Shown here one piece after another: positions 1-7,860 of a stretch of DNA of 64,000 nt (position 1 is the first letter of the stretch; each line of letters opens with the position of its first letter). Below the pieces are notes generated by a model. That model was not told where the DNA came from, searched no databases, and saw only the letters and a list, made by a program, of their open reading frames with translations. The position numbers were made by a program, and so were the translations under genes. This stretch comes from Cryobacterium sp. PH31-O1 (GTDB lineage: Bacteria; Actinomycetota; Actinomycetes; Actinomycetales; Microbacteriaceae). The stretch lies in the NCBI RefSeq assembly GCF_030063455.1, contig NZ_JASITB010000003.1, forward strand, positions 62,001-126,000. Direction: 5' to 3'.

Positions 1-752
1 GCATCGACCAGGGGGCGATTGTGGGCGACCCAATCACGCACAGCGGCGTCGAGGCGTTCTCCGTGCGGCGCTTTATCGCGGGCCAGCCACGTGATCTCGC
101 AATGCGCGGGCAGAACGAGGTGCAGGGCATCCGCTTGGCAGGGCACTTCGATGAAGGCGCGCGCGCGACGACCGGCGGGCAGGCTCTCGAGGATGCTGCA
201 GATGGCGGGGGCTGCGGTTTCGTCGCCGACCAGCAGCAGCTCGGTTGCCTGGGCCGGGTGCCAGTCAAGGCCGATGGCACGGTCGGGGCTGCGCTCGTCG
301 GGGCCGACGATGAGAACGTCGCTGCCGATGGTCGCGGTCTGCAGCCACCGCGCGGCCGGGCCGAGCGGGCCGTGGCCGGCGTGGGTGACGAAGTCCACGT
401 CGATCTCGCGCTGATCGGGTCGCACCGCGCGAATCGTGTAGGTGCGAAACGGGTTGCGTTCGGCGTCGGGCAACGCACGCCAACGGGAATACCAGGTACC
501 GTCGGCGATGGTGCGCTCGTCGGTGGCGCCGATCTCGGCCAGGCCCCGTCCGGGCAGGGGCAACACGATTTTGATGCGCTGGTCGAGCCCTGCGGTGCCG
601 AAGGTGTCGAACTGGGTGCCGAAGAAGGTCACCCGGGTGAAGTGATCACTTAACGAACGGATGCCCACCACCATGGCCCGATACGGACGGTAGGCCGGGC
701 GGTCAGCGACCGCCGTGGCGGCGTGGCCAGTCTCAGTCGGTAAGGTAAGCAT
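1..752 (-). CDS. siderophore-interacting protein (ViuB/SIP family), 3' end outside window
   Basis: FAD/NAD(P)H-dependent ferric-siderophore reductase family, which releases iron from imported siderophores in the cytoplasm. About 250 residues are visible; the C-terminus lies beyond position 1. The N-terminal half has the FAD-binding RTYTIRAV segment followed by DVDFVTHAGHGPLGPAARW, typical of SIP proteins, and the C-terminal half has the nucleotide-domain segment LLLVGDETAAPAI. The ATG at 752 follows an in-frame stop by nine codons. The hexamer CATACT lies 6 nt upstream of it, so the mRNA may be leaderless; GTG at 755 is an alternative start. An iron box covers the start codon, which fits DtxR/IdeR repression by iron. 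Family assignment is firm; the siderophore used cannot be told. Confidence 0.9.
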   Translation of the reverse strand, partial: MLTLPTETGHAATAVADRPAYRPYRAMVVGIRSLSDHFTRVTFFGTQFDTFGTAGLDQRIKIVLPLPGRGLAEIGATDERTIADGTWYSRWRALPDAERNPFRTYTIRAVRPDQREIDVDFVTHAGHGPLGPAARWLQTATIGSDVLIVGPDERSPDRAIGLDWHPAQATELLLVGDETAAPAICSILESLPAGRRARAFIEVPCQADALHLVLPAHCEITWLARDKAPHGERLDAAVRDWVAHNRPLVD

Positions 753-759
753 CACCTTA
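741..759. promoter_or_regulatory. iron box (DtxR/IdeR-type operator)
   Basis: The 19-mer TAAGGTAAGCATCACCTTA keeps the AGGT...ACCT arms and spacing of the actinobacterial iron box TTAGGTTAGSCTAACCTAA. It overlaps the start codon of the siderophore-interacting protein, so a bound repressor would sit on the start of a leaderless transcript. A second imperfect palindrome, GTATGGCATGCCTTAC, lies next to it at about 760-775. Confidence 0.6.
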
Positions 760-870
760 GTATGGCATGCCTTACCTCACAGTGGCCACCCCGAGCGGCA
801 CGTCGTGGCCCGCACGGGTCACGCCGTCTGCCCCAGTTTTCGATGCCCTCGACCCTAGACTGAAATCATT

Positions 871-2079
871 GTGAAAAGTTATTGGACGCTCCTGCGCACG
901 CCCGGCGTATCCCGCCTGATCGGCGCGCAGCTGACGGCCCGTTTCCCGTTCGGGATGCTCTCGCTCGCCTTTCTCATTCACATCGAGCAGATCTTTGATT
1001 CCTACGGCGCGGCCGGGCTGGTGCTCGGTGCCATGAGCATCGGGCAGGCCATTGCCGGTCCGCTCACCAGCCGCTTGATGGGACGGCTCGGCATGCGGCC
1101 GGTGATCATCGCGACCATGTTCACCTGCGCCGTGTCGATCATCGTCATGGCTCTGGTTCCGTTGTCGGTCTTAAGCCTCATGCTCATTGGTTTCGTCGCT
1201 GGTCTGTCCACACCGCCGATCCAGCCGGCCGTGCGCACCATCTACCCCAAGATCGTCAACTCGCGCCAGCTCACCCCGTTGTTCTCGCTCGACGCGTCGG
1301 CGCAGGAGATCATCTGGGTGCTCGGCCCGGTGATCGCAACCTTTGTGGCGCTGCAAGTATCGTCTACCGCGGGCATCCTGCTCGCCGCGATCTTTTTGGT
1401 CGGCGGCGGAATCTGGTTCGTCTCACTGCCCGAGGTCGGCCGGGTGCGCATTCCGCGCAGCCGCCGCAAGCTCGGCGTCGTGCTCAAGAAGCCCGAGGTG
1501 CTGCTCAGCACCATCGTCGGGTTCACGCTCGTTGCCGCCTGCGCCGCGGTCGAGGCCGGGGTGGTCGCGGTGTTCGGCCACGGCAGCGCCGACGCCGGCT
1601 GGGTGCTCGGCATCTTCGCGATCGGCTCGCTCATCGGCGGGCTCGCGCTCGGCCACGCCCCGATCGGCCCGTGGGCCCTGGCCGCCCGCATGCTCATCGT
1701 CACGATCGGACTAGCCCTGGCCAGCCTGTGGCTCACCTTCTGGTGGCTGTCGCTGGCACTGCTTTTGGCCGGGGTCGGCATCGCCCCGGCTTTCGCGGTG
1801 TTGTTCGGCATCGTCTCGGCAAGCGTGAAATTCAGCGATACCGCCGAAGCCTACGGTTGGGTCGGCACCGGCCAGCTGATCGGTGCCGCGATGGGCTCCG
1901 CCATCGCCGGCTTCTCGATCGACCATTCCGGGCCGGTTTCGGCCATCTACGTCGCCGCAGGCTTCGCCGCCCTCGGCTGCATCATTCCAGCGCTCGGCCG
2001 CCGCTGGCACCCCGACCTGCGCGGGCGTGATATCTCCCCCATCCCCGACACTGAGCCGATCCAAATCCAGGTCTCGTAG
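871..2079 (+). CDS. MFS transporter
   Basis: Integral membrane protein of 402 residues with about 12 hydrophobic segments, the usual length for a major facilitator superfamily transporter. The N-terminal half contains the loop 2-3 region GPLTSRLMGRLGMRP, resembling the MFS signature. The substrate cannot be inferred. It is divergent from the siderophore-interacting gene, with 118 bp between them, so a link to siderophore export is possible but only positional. The GTG start at 871 is preceded by TAGACT (856-861) and has no Shine-Dalgarno sequence, suggesting a very short leader. The stop codon lies inside a 20-bp tandem repeat. Confidence 0.8.
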   Translation: MKSYWTLLRTPGVSRLIGAQLTARFPFGMLSLAFLIHIEQIFDSYGAAGLVLGAMSIGQAIAGPLTSRLMGRLGMRPVIIATMFTCAVSIIVMALVPLSVLSLMLIGFVAGLSTPPIQPAVRTIYPKIVNSRQLTPLFSLDASAQEIIWVLGPVIATFVALQVSSTAGILLAAIFLVGGGIWFVSLPEVGRVRIPRSRRKLGVVLKKPEVLLSTIVGFTLVAACAAVEAGVVAVFGHGSADAGWVLGIFAIGSLIGGLALGHAPIGPWALAARMLIVTIGLALASLWLTFWWLSLALLLAGVGIAPAFAVLFGIVSASVKFSDTAEAYGWVGTGQLIGAAMGSAIAGFSIDHSGPVSAIYVAAGFAALGCIIPALGRRWHPDLRGRDISPIPDTEPIQIQVS

Positions 2080-2120
2080 CCCAGGTCCAGGTCTCGTAGC
2101 CCAGGTCCAGGTCTCGTAGC
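2061..2120. repeat. three tandem copies of a 20-bp unit
   Basis: Unit CCAGGTCCAGGTCTCGTAGC at 2061-2080 (two mismatches), 2081-2100 and 2101-2120. The first copy supplies the last codons and TAG stop of the MFS gene. The third copy ends directly in the -10 hexamer of the next gene. Confidence 0.95.
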
Positions 2121-2122
2121 AT
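2117..2122 (+). promoter_or_regulatory. -10 hexamer TAGCAT of a leaderless start
   Basis: TAGCAT is followed by six bases (GGAGGG) and the ATG at 2129. The six bases would also pass for a ribosome site but abut the ATG, so a leaderless reading is preferred. Confidence 0.5.
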
Positions 2123-2128
2123 GGAGGG

Positions 2129-2944
2129 ATGATCTCCCTCGCGCTCAATGACGGCCGCACCATTCCCCAGCTCGGCCTCGGCGTCTACAAGATAGCGGAT
2201 GCTCTCGCCGCCGACACCGTCGAGGTCGCGCTCGACGCCGGGTACCGTCACATCGATACCGCCGCACTCTACGAGAACGAGGTCGGCGTCGGGCAGGGAC
2301 TGGCCCGCTCGAGCGTGCCCCGCGAAGACGTGTTCGTGACGACCAAGGTCTGGAACGATCGCCACGGCTACGACGAAACGTTGAAGGCCTTCGATGAGAG
2401 TCTGACCAAGCTGGGCCTCGACTACGTCGATCTGTACCTCATTCACTGGCCGGCGCCGCAGCAGAACCGCTACGTGGAGACTTATCGCGCCCTCGAGAAG
2501 CTTCGTTCGGATGGCCGCGCCCGCTCGATCGGCGTCTCCAATTTTCACCCGCACCACCTCGACCGGCTGCTGAATGAGACCGACATCGTGCCCGTGCTCA
2601 ACCAGGTGGAGTTGCACCCGTGGTTGCCGCAGGCCGGAGTGCGCGCGTATGACGCGGCCCACGGCATCCTGACCGAAGCGTGGTCGCCGCTGGCTCGCGG
2701 CCGCGCGATCGGCAACGAGACCCTCGACGCGATCGGCGCCAAGCACGGTAAGTCCGCCGCGCAGATCGTGATCGCCTGGCACCTTTTCCTCGGCAACGTG
2801 GTCATTCCCAAGTCGGTGACTCCGGCGCGCATCCGAGCCAATATCGACGTGTTCGACATCGTGCTCGACGCTGCCGACCTCGCGGCGATTGCCGGGCTCG
2901 ACAGCAATGAACGCACCGGCAAGGACCCCGACGACCTCGACTGA
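2129..2944 (+). CDS. aldo/keto reductase (2,5-diketo-D-gluconate reductase type)
   Basis: NADPH-dependent cytoplasmic carbonyl reductase of 271 residues, full length for the AKR3/AKR5 groups. The catalytic tetrad is visible: Asp43 and Tyr48 in GYRHIDTAALYENE, Lys73 in TTKVWN and His106 in LIHWP. GVSNF and the C-terminal IPKSVTPARIRANI cofactor-binding segment are also present. The physiological substrate is unknown; the closest well-known relatives reduce diketogluconate, methylglyoxal and similar small carbonyls. It faces the unrelated aldo/keto reductase at 2978-3964, with 33 bp between the stop codons. Confidence 0.93.
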   Translation: MISLALNDGRTIPQLGLGVYKIADALAADTVEVALDAGYRHIDTAALYENEVGVGQGLARSSVPREDVFVTTKVWNDRHGYDETLKAFDESLTKLGLDYVDLYLIHWPAPQQNRYVETYRALEKLRSDGRARSIGVSNFHPHHLDRLLNETDIVPVLNQVELHPWLPQAGVRAYDAAHGILTEAWSPLARGRAIGNETLDAIGAKHGKSAAQIVIAWHLFLGNVVIPKSVTPARIRANIDVFDIVLDAADLAAIAGLDSNERTGKDPDDLD

Positions 2945-2977
2945 GGCTACCCAACTGCCGGACCACCGAGCCCGCCG

Positions 2978-3964
2978 CTACCAGCGCGGGTGGATCTGCT
3001 CCCGCAGGAGCCGGTCGTAGATGTCCTGCACGCCCTCGTTGAAGGCACGGGAGAGCGGTTCGGCCACCCCTGCTGTGGCGTTGCCCTGCGCCTGCGCGAC
3101 CGAGCGGGCTCCGGGGATGACCGCGCTCACGCCATCGATCTGGGCGACCCAGGCCAGTGCGGCCTGCGAGGGGGTGAGGCCGGCCGGAGCCAGGGCGGCG
3201 AATTCGGTGGCGGCCTGCAGTCCCACTTCGAAGTCGACGCCGGAGAAGGTCTCCCCGACGTCGAAGTGGCTGCCGTCCCGGTTGAAGTTGCGGTGGTCGC
3301 TCTCGGCGAACACGGTCTCGCGAGAATACTTGCCGGTGAGCAGCCCGCTGGCCAGCGGTACCCGGGCGATGATGCCGACCCCGGCCGCCCGCGCGGCGGG
3401 CAGCACCGCATCGAGCGGCTTGAGCCGAAATGCGTTCAGAATGATCTGCACGGTGGCGACGCCCGGATGGCTGATCGCGGCGAGGGCCTGGTCGCAGGTC
3501 TCCACGCTTACTCCGTAATTGCTGATGACGCCATCATCGATGAGGGTGTCGAGCGCGTCGTAGACCTCGCCGGAGTCGAACACCGTGCTCGGCGGGCAGT
3601 GCAGCTGCACGAGGTCGAGGGTGTCCATGCCCAGGTTGGCGCGTGAGCGGTCGGTCCACTCACGAAAATTGGCGAGCACGAAGTTTTCGGGCAGCTGCTC
3701 GGCCCGGCGCCCCATCTTGGTCGCGACGGTGATTTCAGCGCCCGGAGCGTCGTGTGTGAGAAAATGCCCGATCAGGCGTTCACTGCGACCGTCACCGTAG
3801 ACATCCGCTGTGTCAAAAAAAGTGATGCCGGCATCAACGGATGCCGCCAGCACGCCGGTCGCGTCCACATCCGACACCGCGCCCCAATCGGCGCCCAGCT
3901 GCCAGGTGCCGAGGCCGATCACGGAAACAGTGCGGCCGGTTCGTCCGAGGGTGCGCTTGTGCAT
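2978..3964 (-). CDS. aldo/keto reductase (Tas/YajO-like)
   Basis: Oxidoreductase of 328 residues that opens with MHKRTLGRTGRTVSVIGLG, the standard beginning of the long-chain Tas/YajO-type aldo/keto reductases. The catalytic residues are Asp51 and Tyr56 (FFDTADVYGDG), Lys83 (VATKMG) and His122 (LVQLHCPP). The C-terminal IPGARSVAQAQGN is the NADPH-phosphate region. The substrate is unknown. The ATG at 3964 has TAAGCT six bases upstream and no ribosome site, so it is probably leaderless. It is only distantly similar to the reductase at 2129-2944, so this is not a recent tandem duplication. Confidence 0.93.
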   Translation of the reverse strand: MHKRTLGRTGRTVSVIGLGTWQLGADWGAVSDVDATGVLAASVDAGITFFDTADVYGDGRSERLIGHFLTHDAPGAEITVATKMGRRAEQLPENFVLANFREWTDRSRANLGMDTLDLVQLHCPPSTVFDSGEVYDALDTLIDDGVISNYGVSVETCDQALAAISHPGVATVQIILNAFRLKPLDAVLPAARAAGVGIIARVPLASGLLTGKYSRETVFAESDHRNFNRDGSHFDVGETFSGVDFEVGLQAATEFAALAPAGLTPSQAALAWVAQIDGVSAVIPGARSVAQAQGNATAGVAEPLSRAFNEGVQDIYDRLLREQIHPRW

Positions 3965-3970
3965 GTTCCC

Positions 3971-3976
3971 AGCTTA
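3971..3976 (-). promoter_or_regulatory. -10 hexamer TAAGCT of a leaderless start
   Basis: On the minus strand TAAGCT is followed by GGGAAC and the ATG at 3964. Confidence 0.5.
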
Positions 3977-4028
3977 GGCACGGGGTGCCCTGGGGCGCCG
4001 GAACATTTTTTGCACCCCGGATGACGGC

Positions 4029-4751
4029 TCAGGCCGGGCGGCCGCCGACAATCGCGATGGCACGCGCCGCGAGGCGAGCACCGGCATGCGCTGCTGCCTC
4101 GCTCGTGGCGTCGTCCAGCCATGCAGCCACAAAGCCCGCGCTGAAGGCGTCGCCGACTCCCGTAGTATCGGCCCGTTCCAACCGAACGACCGGAACCAGC
4201 ACCGTCTGGCCCCTGGCCGCGACAATGGTGCCTTCGGCGCCGAGGGTCAGCGCGACCAGCGGGAAGCTTTGGGCCAGCCGCGCGGCCACGGCGAGAGGTT
4301 CGACGAGTCCGATGAGCACCCGCCCCTCAGCCAGGTTCGGCACGAGAACGGATGTAGCACCGTCGAGCAGGGTGTCGGGCACGTCATTCGGCGTCAGAAC
4401 CCGGTTGGCTCCGCGTTCGGTCAGCACGGTGCGGGAGTCATTCTCATCGACGATGACGATGATTGTGTCCGTGGGTCGGGTGGCGTCGGGGGTCAGGTGC
4501 GCGCGCACACCGAAATGAGCGAGGAAGCCCGCGTGGTACTCACAGTCGATGGCACCGACCCGGCCGATGAAGTCGACGGCAACCCCGGCGCTGCCGAGCC
4601 AGGCCGAGAAGTTGGCAGCCGCGCCGCCCGGCAGCTGCCGGATCGAGGCCGCCGTGTTGACATCGACGAACGGTCCCCGGTGCGGGCGCACGACGATGTC
4701 GTCGATGACGTCACCGAACACTACGACACGTGAGCGTGCACCCTCGCTCAC
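4029..4751 (-). CDS. PfkB-family carbohydrate kinase
   Basis: Ribokinase-fold sugar or nucleoside kinase of 240 residues, short for the family (usually 290-330). The N-terminus has VVFGDVIDDIVVRP and RQLPGGAAANFSAWLGSAG, matching the first PfkB signature region. The C-terminus has DTTGVGDAFSAGFVAAWLDD, the second signature with its catalytic Asp and anion hole. The middle of the protein is compact, which explains the length. The GTG start at 4751 has no clear ribosome site. The substrate is not predictable, and no glycosidase or transporter partner lies beside it. Confidence 0.85.
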   Translation of the reverse strand: MSEGARSRVVVFGDVIDDIVVRPHRGPFVDVNTAASIRQLPGGAAANFSAWLGSAGVAVDFIGRVGAIDCEYHAGFLAHFGVRAHLTPDATRPTDTIIVIVDENDSRTVLTERGANRVLTPNDVPDTLLDGATSVLVPNLAEGRVLIGLVEPLAVAARLAQSFPLVALTLGAEGTIVAARGQTVLVPVVRLERADTTGVGDAFSAGFVAAWLDDATSEAAAHAGARLAARAIAIVGGRPA

Positions 4752-4882
4752 GAGCGTGTCAGTCTGCGAGCAGGAACCTCGTAAAAACGCTCAGCGTCGA
4801 CGTGCCATGGTTACAGCATCATTCTCCCTTGAAATCGGTGCCGGCGCGACGGGCCGTCTACCCCCGGAAAGCCACACCCTGA

Positions 4883-4967
4883 GCCTAGCGACTCCCGACC
4901 CGCTCGGCGATCAGCGGTCCGCCATCCAGCACGGGCTCCCCCGGGTCGCCGATGCGCCAGGCGCCCG
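4883..4967 (-). pseudogene. detached second copy of the deoA 3' end
   Basis: 85 bp matching 6542-6626 at 82 positions, with the first 59 bp identical. It encodes the last residues of thymidine phosphorylase (GAWRIGDPGEPVLDG through AERVGSR) and the TAG stop, in the same orientation as the intact gene. The three differences all fall in third codon positions and are silent. No other part of deoA is present. The rest of the 310-bp stretch 4752-5061 shows no gene. Confidence 0.9.
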
Positions 4968-5061
4968 ACGGGCGCGGCATCCCCCCGAGCAATTCCCCGG
5001 CGGGTCCGCAGCGAGTGCCGGCATCCGCTATGGCCACCGCAACGCCCGTGCATGCACGCCG

Positions 5062-5964
5062 CTACGGACGCCACCCCCGCGACCGCAGCGCCCCATCCAC
5101 GGCGGATCGTACCCAGTCTTGCGAGGACCCTTTCCGCACCGTGATCACCAGCCAGCCGGCGCCACGCAAATCGTGCAGGCGTTCGGCGTCGCGGTTGTAC
5201 TGAGCCGCGTCGGTGCGGTGCTGCTCTCCGTCATATTCCACCAGTATCTTGTAACGCAAGTAGACCAGATCCCCGCGAACCCCTCGCTTGCCTGCCGGCA
5301 GCGGAATGTTCACATTTGTTTCCGGTTCGGGAAACCCGCACATCATCAGGAACAGACGCAGAAACGTTTCCCGCCTGGACTCCACCCGTGGGCGAATCAA
5401 GGCTCCCGCCGCGCGCAGTCGACGGGCGCCACGATTCCCCGAATACTGCACGATCCGCGCGGTGATCTCCGGCGCGGTCGCGAGGCCGAGTTCCGGCCTG
5501 AGCAGGTGGTCACCGACCGCGACCAGGTCGTTCAGCGTCAAAACGTCTGCCAGCTGGCACCACGCCGAAATCGGCTCCAGCACCGGCAACCCCGCAACAC
5601 TGTTCACCTCCGGCCGAACGGCCACGCAGTGACCGACGACGCCAACTGCTCGCAGCGAACGATTCTGTGCCACCACGGTCACGTGAATGCGTGGGTCGGT
5701 TTCCAGATTTCCCGGCAGCGGCATTCCATAGAGCAAAGCTGCCGTGGCATGGCTGAAGAAAGCGCCCGCGGGCATCCGGGGCAGAAATGCCCGGCAGCGG
5801 TCTTTCACGTCATGGATGCTGCCCGCCGCCAGGCAGATACCCCAAAACGGATGCTCAATATCGCGCGAGCGCATCCGCTTAGCCGATATCCCCGCGGCCT
5901 CAGCCTGGCTAACGGTGAAGGCCCGATCTGCAAAGCCGGGCGGAAGCAGGATTCGATTATGCAT
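5062..5964 (-). CDS. AbiEi-like/DUF559 domain protein (Vsr-like nuclease fold), copy 1
   Basis: About 300 residues. The N-terminal part (about 1-100) resembles the winged-helix AbiEi antitoxin domain: TVSQAEAAGISAKRMRSRDI, then FSHATAALLYGMPLPG. The C-terminal part (about 200-300) is DUF559, a PD-(D/E)XK relative of the very-short-patch endonuclease, with RGDLVYL, ILVEYDGEQHR and a late GWLVITVRKG strand. Such proteins occur in many copies in Microbacteriaceae; their role is not settled. ATG 5964 (MHNRILLP) is chosen because the open frame further upstream only runs through DNA repeats. The gene lies in a repeat-rich island between deoA and a copy of the deoA tail. Neither an AbiEii toxin nor a methylase is adjacent. 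Confidence 0.8.
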   Translation of the reverse strand: MHNRILLPPGFADRAFTVSQAEAAGISAKRMRSRDIEHPFWGICLAAGSIHDVKDRCRAFLPRMPAGAFFSHATAALLYGMPLPGNLETDPRIHVTVVAQNRSLRAVGVVGHCVAVRPEVNSVAGLPVLEPISAWCQLADVLTLNDLVAVGDHLLRPELGLATAPEITARIVQYSGNRGARRLRAAGALIRPRVESRRETFLRLFLMMCGFPEPETNVNIPLPAGKRGVRGDLVYLRYKILVEYDGEQHRTDAAQYNRDAERLHDLRGAGWLVITVRKGSSQDWVRSAVDGALRSRGWRP

Positions 5965-6009
5965 GCCCAGAGGGTTCCACACTGGCTCGCAGCCCGCAAA
6001 AGATATCCA

Positions 6010-6039
6010 CAGGCACAGGCACGGGCACGGGCACAGGCA
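6010..6039. repeat. 6-bp tandem repeat (CAGGCA/CGGGCA) x5
   Basis: Five consecutive hexamers: CAGGCA, CAGGCA, CGGGCA, CGGGCA, CAGGCA. They lie about 45 bp upstream of the DUF559 start. Confidence 0.85.
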
Positions 6040-6096
6040 CTCGGCACGATCCACGCGGCGGCTCGCTTCTAGACCTGCACCTATGCGCGTGGTCAG

Positions 6097-6355
6097 CCGC
6101 GAGACGACACGATCAGCCCCTTGAGCCTTCGCCACCCACGTGACACGACACGATCGGCCCCATGCACTGGGCGCACGGCACGCGAGACGACAGCATCCGC
6201 CCCATGAGCCTCTCCCTCCCGCGCGAGACGACAGGATCGGCCCCATAAACCCGATGCAGCCCACGCGAGACGACAGCATCGGCCCCTTGACGGCCTCCCA
6301 AGGGGCCGAAAGTGGCAACTCGCGAAAACGATGGGGCCGAAGATGGCTTCTCGCG
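6097..6355. repeat. regularly spaced 25-bp repeats, five direct and two inverted copies
   Basis: Consensus CGCGAG-N9-TCGGCCCC(A/T)T. Direct copies begin at 6097, 6138, 6181, 6222 and 6264, a period of 41-43 bp. Two inverted copies follow at 6300-6324 and 6331-6355, so copy 5 and the first inverted copy form an imperfect hairpin. The ends are better kept than the middle. The stretches between units share no sequence and are only about 17 bp. No cas genes are present. The region 5965-6541 holds no convincing gene. Confidence 0.85.
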
Positions 6356-6420
6356 TCAGTACGTCAGTACGTCAGTACGTCAGTACGTCAGTACGTCAGT
6401 ACGTCAGTACGTCAGTACGT
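6354..6420. repeat. 8-bp tandem repeat CGTCAGTA, about 8.4 copies
   Basis: 67 bp of perfect octamer repetition. It starts one base inside the last inverted 25-bp repeat. Because 8 is not a multiple of 3, no reading frame is favoured, so it is not coding. Confidence 0.97.
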
Positions 6421-6543
6421 AATGAGCAACTGACGCCAACCGGCCCTGGAGCCCAACGCGGGCACAGGCCCGACGCGGGGCGGTACGCTTCGCAGCTTAC
6501 GCCCGAAGAGCCCGCCGTCTGGCGCGCACAGAGTGCGAAGCGC

Positions 6544-7848
6544 CTAGCGACTCCCGACCCGCTCGGCGATCAGCGGTCCGCCATCCAGCACGGGCTCCCC
6601 TGGGTCGCCGATTCGCCAGGCACCCGCGACGGCTTCCAGCGCTCGCGCGAACCGCGCCGGCTCGTCGGCGCTCAGCGTGAACAGCGGCTGACCCGCAACG
6701 ACGGTGTCGCCGGGCTTGGCGTGCAGATCGATTCCGGCGGCATGCTGCACCGGATCCTGTTTGCGCGCCCGGCCAGCGCCGAGCCGCCACGCGCCGATCC
6801 CGAAGGGGAGCGCCTGCTGTTCGACCAGCACACCGCTACGCTCGGCGAGCACCACGTGGGTTTCACGCGCGACCGGCAACGCGGCATCCGGGTCGCCGCC
6901 CTGCGCCGAAATCACGGCCCGCCACTTGTCCATGGCCCGGCCGTCCTTCAGCGCGGCACCCACGTCGACGCCGGTGATTCCAGCGAGCGAGAGCATTTCC
7001 TCGGCCAAGGCAACGGTGAGCTCCACCACATCGGCCGGGCCGCCGCCGGCGAGCACCTCGACCGATTCGCGCACCTCGTTGGCATTGCCGATGGCGAAAC
7101 CGAGCGGCACGTTCATGTTGGTAAGCATTGCGGATGTCGCCACCCCGGCATCCTCGCCGAGCTCAACCATCGTGCGCGCCAGTTCCCGCGACCGCTCGAT
7201 GTCTTTCAAAAAGGCGCCGGAGCCGAACTTCACGTCGAGCACGAGCGCGCTGGTTCCCTCGGCGATCTTCTTCGACATGATCGACGACGCGATCAGCGGG
7301 ATCGCCTCGACCGTGCCGGTGATGTCGCGCAGGGCGTAGAGCTTGCCGTCGGCCGGAGCCAGGCCGCTGCCGGCCGCGCAGACCACGCCGCCGATCTCCT
7401 GCAGCTGCTTGAGCATCTCGGCGTTGGTCAGATTCGCGCGCCAGCCCGGAATCGACTCGAGCTTGTCGAGGGTTCCGCCGGTGTGGCCAAGGCCGCGGCC
7501 GGAAAGCTGCGGCACGGCCGCGCCGAACACGGCAACGAGGGGCATGAGCGGCAGTGTGATCTTGTCGCCGACGCCACCGGTGGAGTGCTTGTCGGTGGTC
7601 GGTTTGCCGAGCCCCTCAAAGCTCATGCGCTCGCCGCTGGCCAGCATCGCCATGGTCAGAGCGCGAATCTCGCTGCGGGTCATGCCGTTCAGAAAGATCG
7701 CCATGGTCATGGCGGCCATCTGCTCGTCGCCGACATACCCGCGAGTGTAGGCATCAATCAGCCAGTCGATTTGCGGCTCGCTGAGCTCGCCGCGGTCACG
7801 CTTGGTGTGGATCAGGTCGACGGCGTCAAACGCTTCGATGGTGGTCAC
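6544..7848 (-). CDS. deoA: thymidine (pyrimidine-nucleoside) phosphorylase
   Basis: Reversible phosphorolysis of thymidine/deoxyuridine to base and deoxyribose-1-phosphate in the cytoplasm. At 434 residues it has the family's usual length. The phosphate-binding KHSTGGVGDK and the signature SGRGLGHTGGTLDKLESIPG are intact, followed by a complete C-terminal domain. The GTG start at 7848 has AGGGAG nine bases upstream, overlapping the cdd stop, so deoA is the last gene of the nup-cdd-deoA operon. Its final 85 bp are repeated at 4883-4967. Whether it prefers thymidine alone or all pyrimidine nucleosides cannot be read from the sequence. Confidence 0.96.
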   Translation of the reverse strand: MTTIEAFDAVDLIHTKRDRGELSEPQIDWLIDAYTRGYVGDEQMAAMTMAIFLNGMTRSEIRALTMAMLASGERMSFEGLGKPTTDKHSTGGVGDKITLPLMPLVAVFGAAVPQLSGRGLGHTGGTLDKLESIPGWRANLTNAEMLKQLQEIGGVVCAAGSGLAPADGKLYALRDITGTVEAIPLIASSIMSKKIAEGTSALVLDVKFGSGAFLKDIERSRELARTMVELGEDAGVATSAMLTNMNVPLGFAIGNANEVRESVEVLAGGGPADVVELTVALAEEMLSLAGITGVDVGAALKDGRAMDKWRAVISAQGGDPDAALPVARETHVVLAERSGVLVEQQALPFGIGAWRLGAGRARKQDPVQHAAGIDLHAKPGDTVVAGQPLFTLSADEPARFARALEAVAGAWRIGDPGEPVLDGGPLIAERVGSR

Positions 7849-7860
7849 GTTCGATACTCC

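Noticed and set aside
5965..6318. N-terminal extension of the DUF559 protein through the repeats
   Set aside because: The extra residues are only translated DNA repeats, in shifting frames, and the family N-terminus begins at MHNRILLP.
6097..6420. CRISPR array
   Set aside because: Units vary, gaps are only about 17 bp, two units are inverted and no cas gene is present; the 8-bp tract is a simple tandem repeat.
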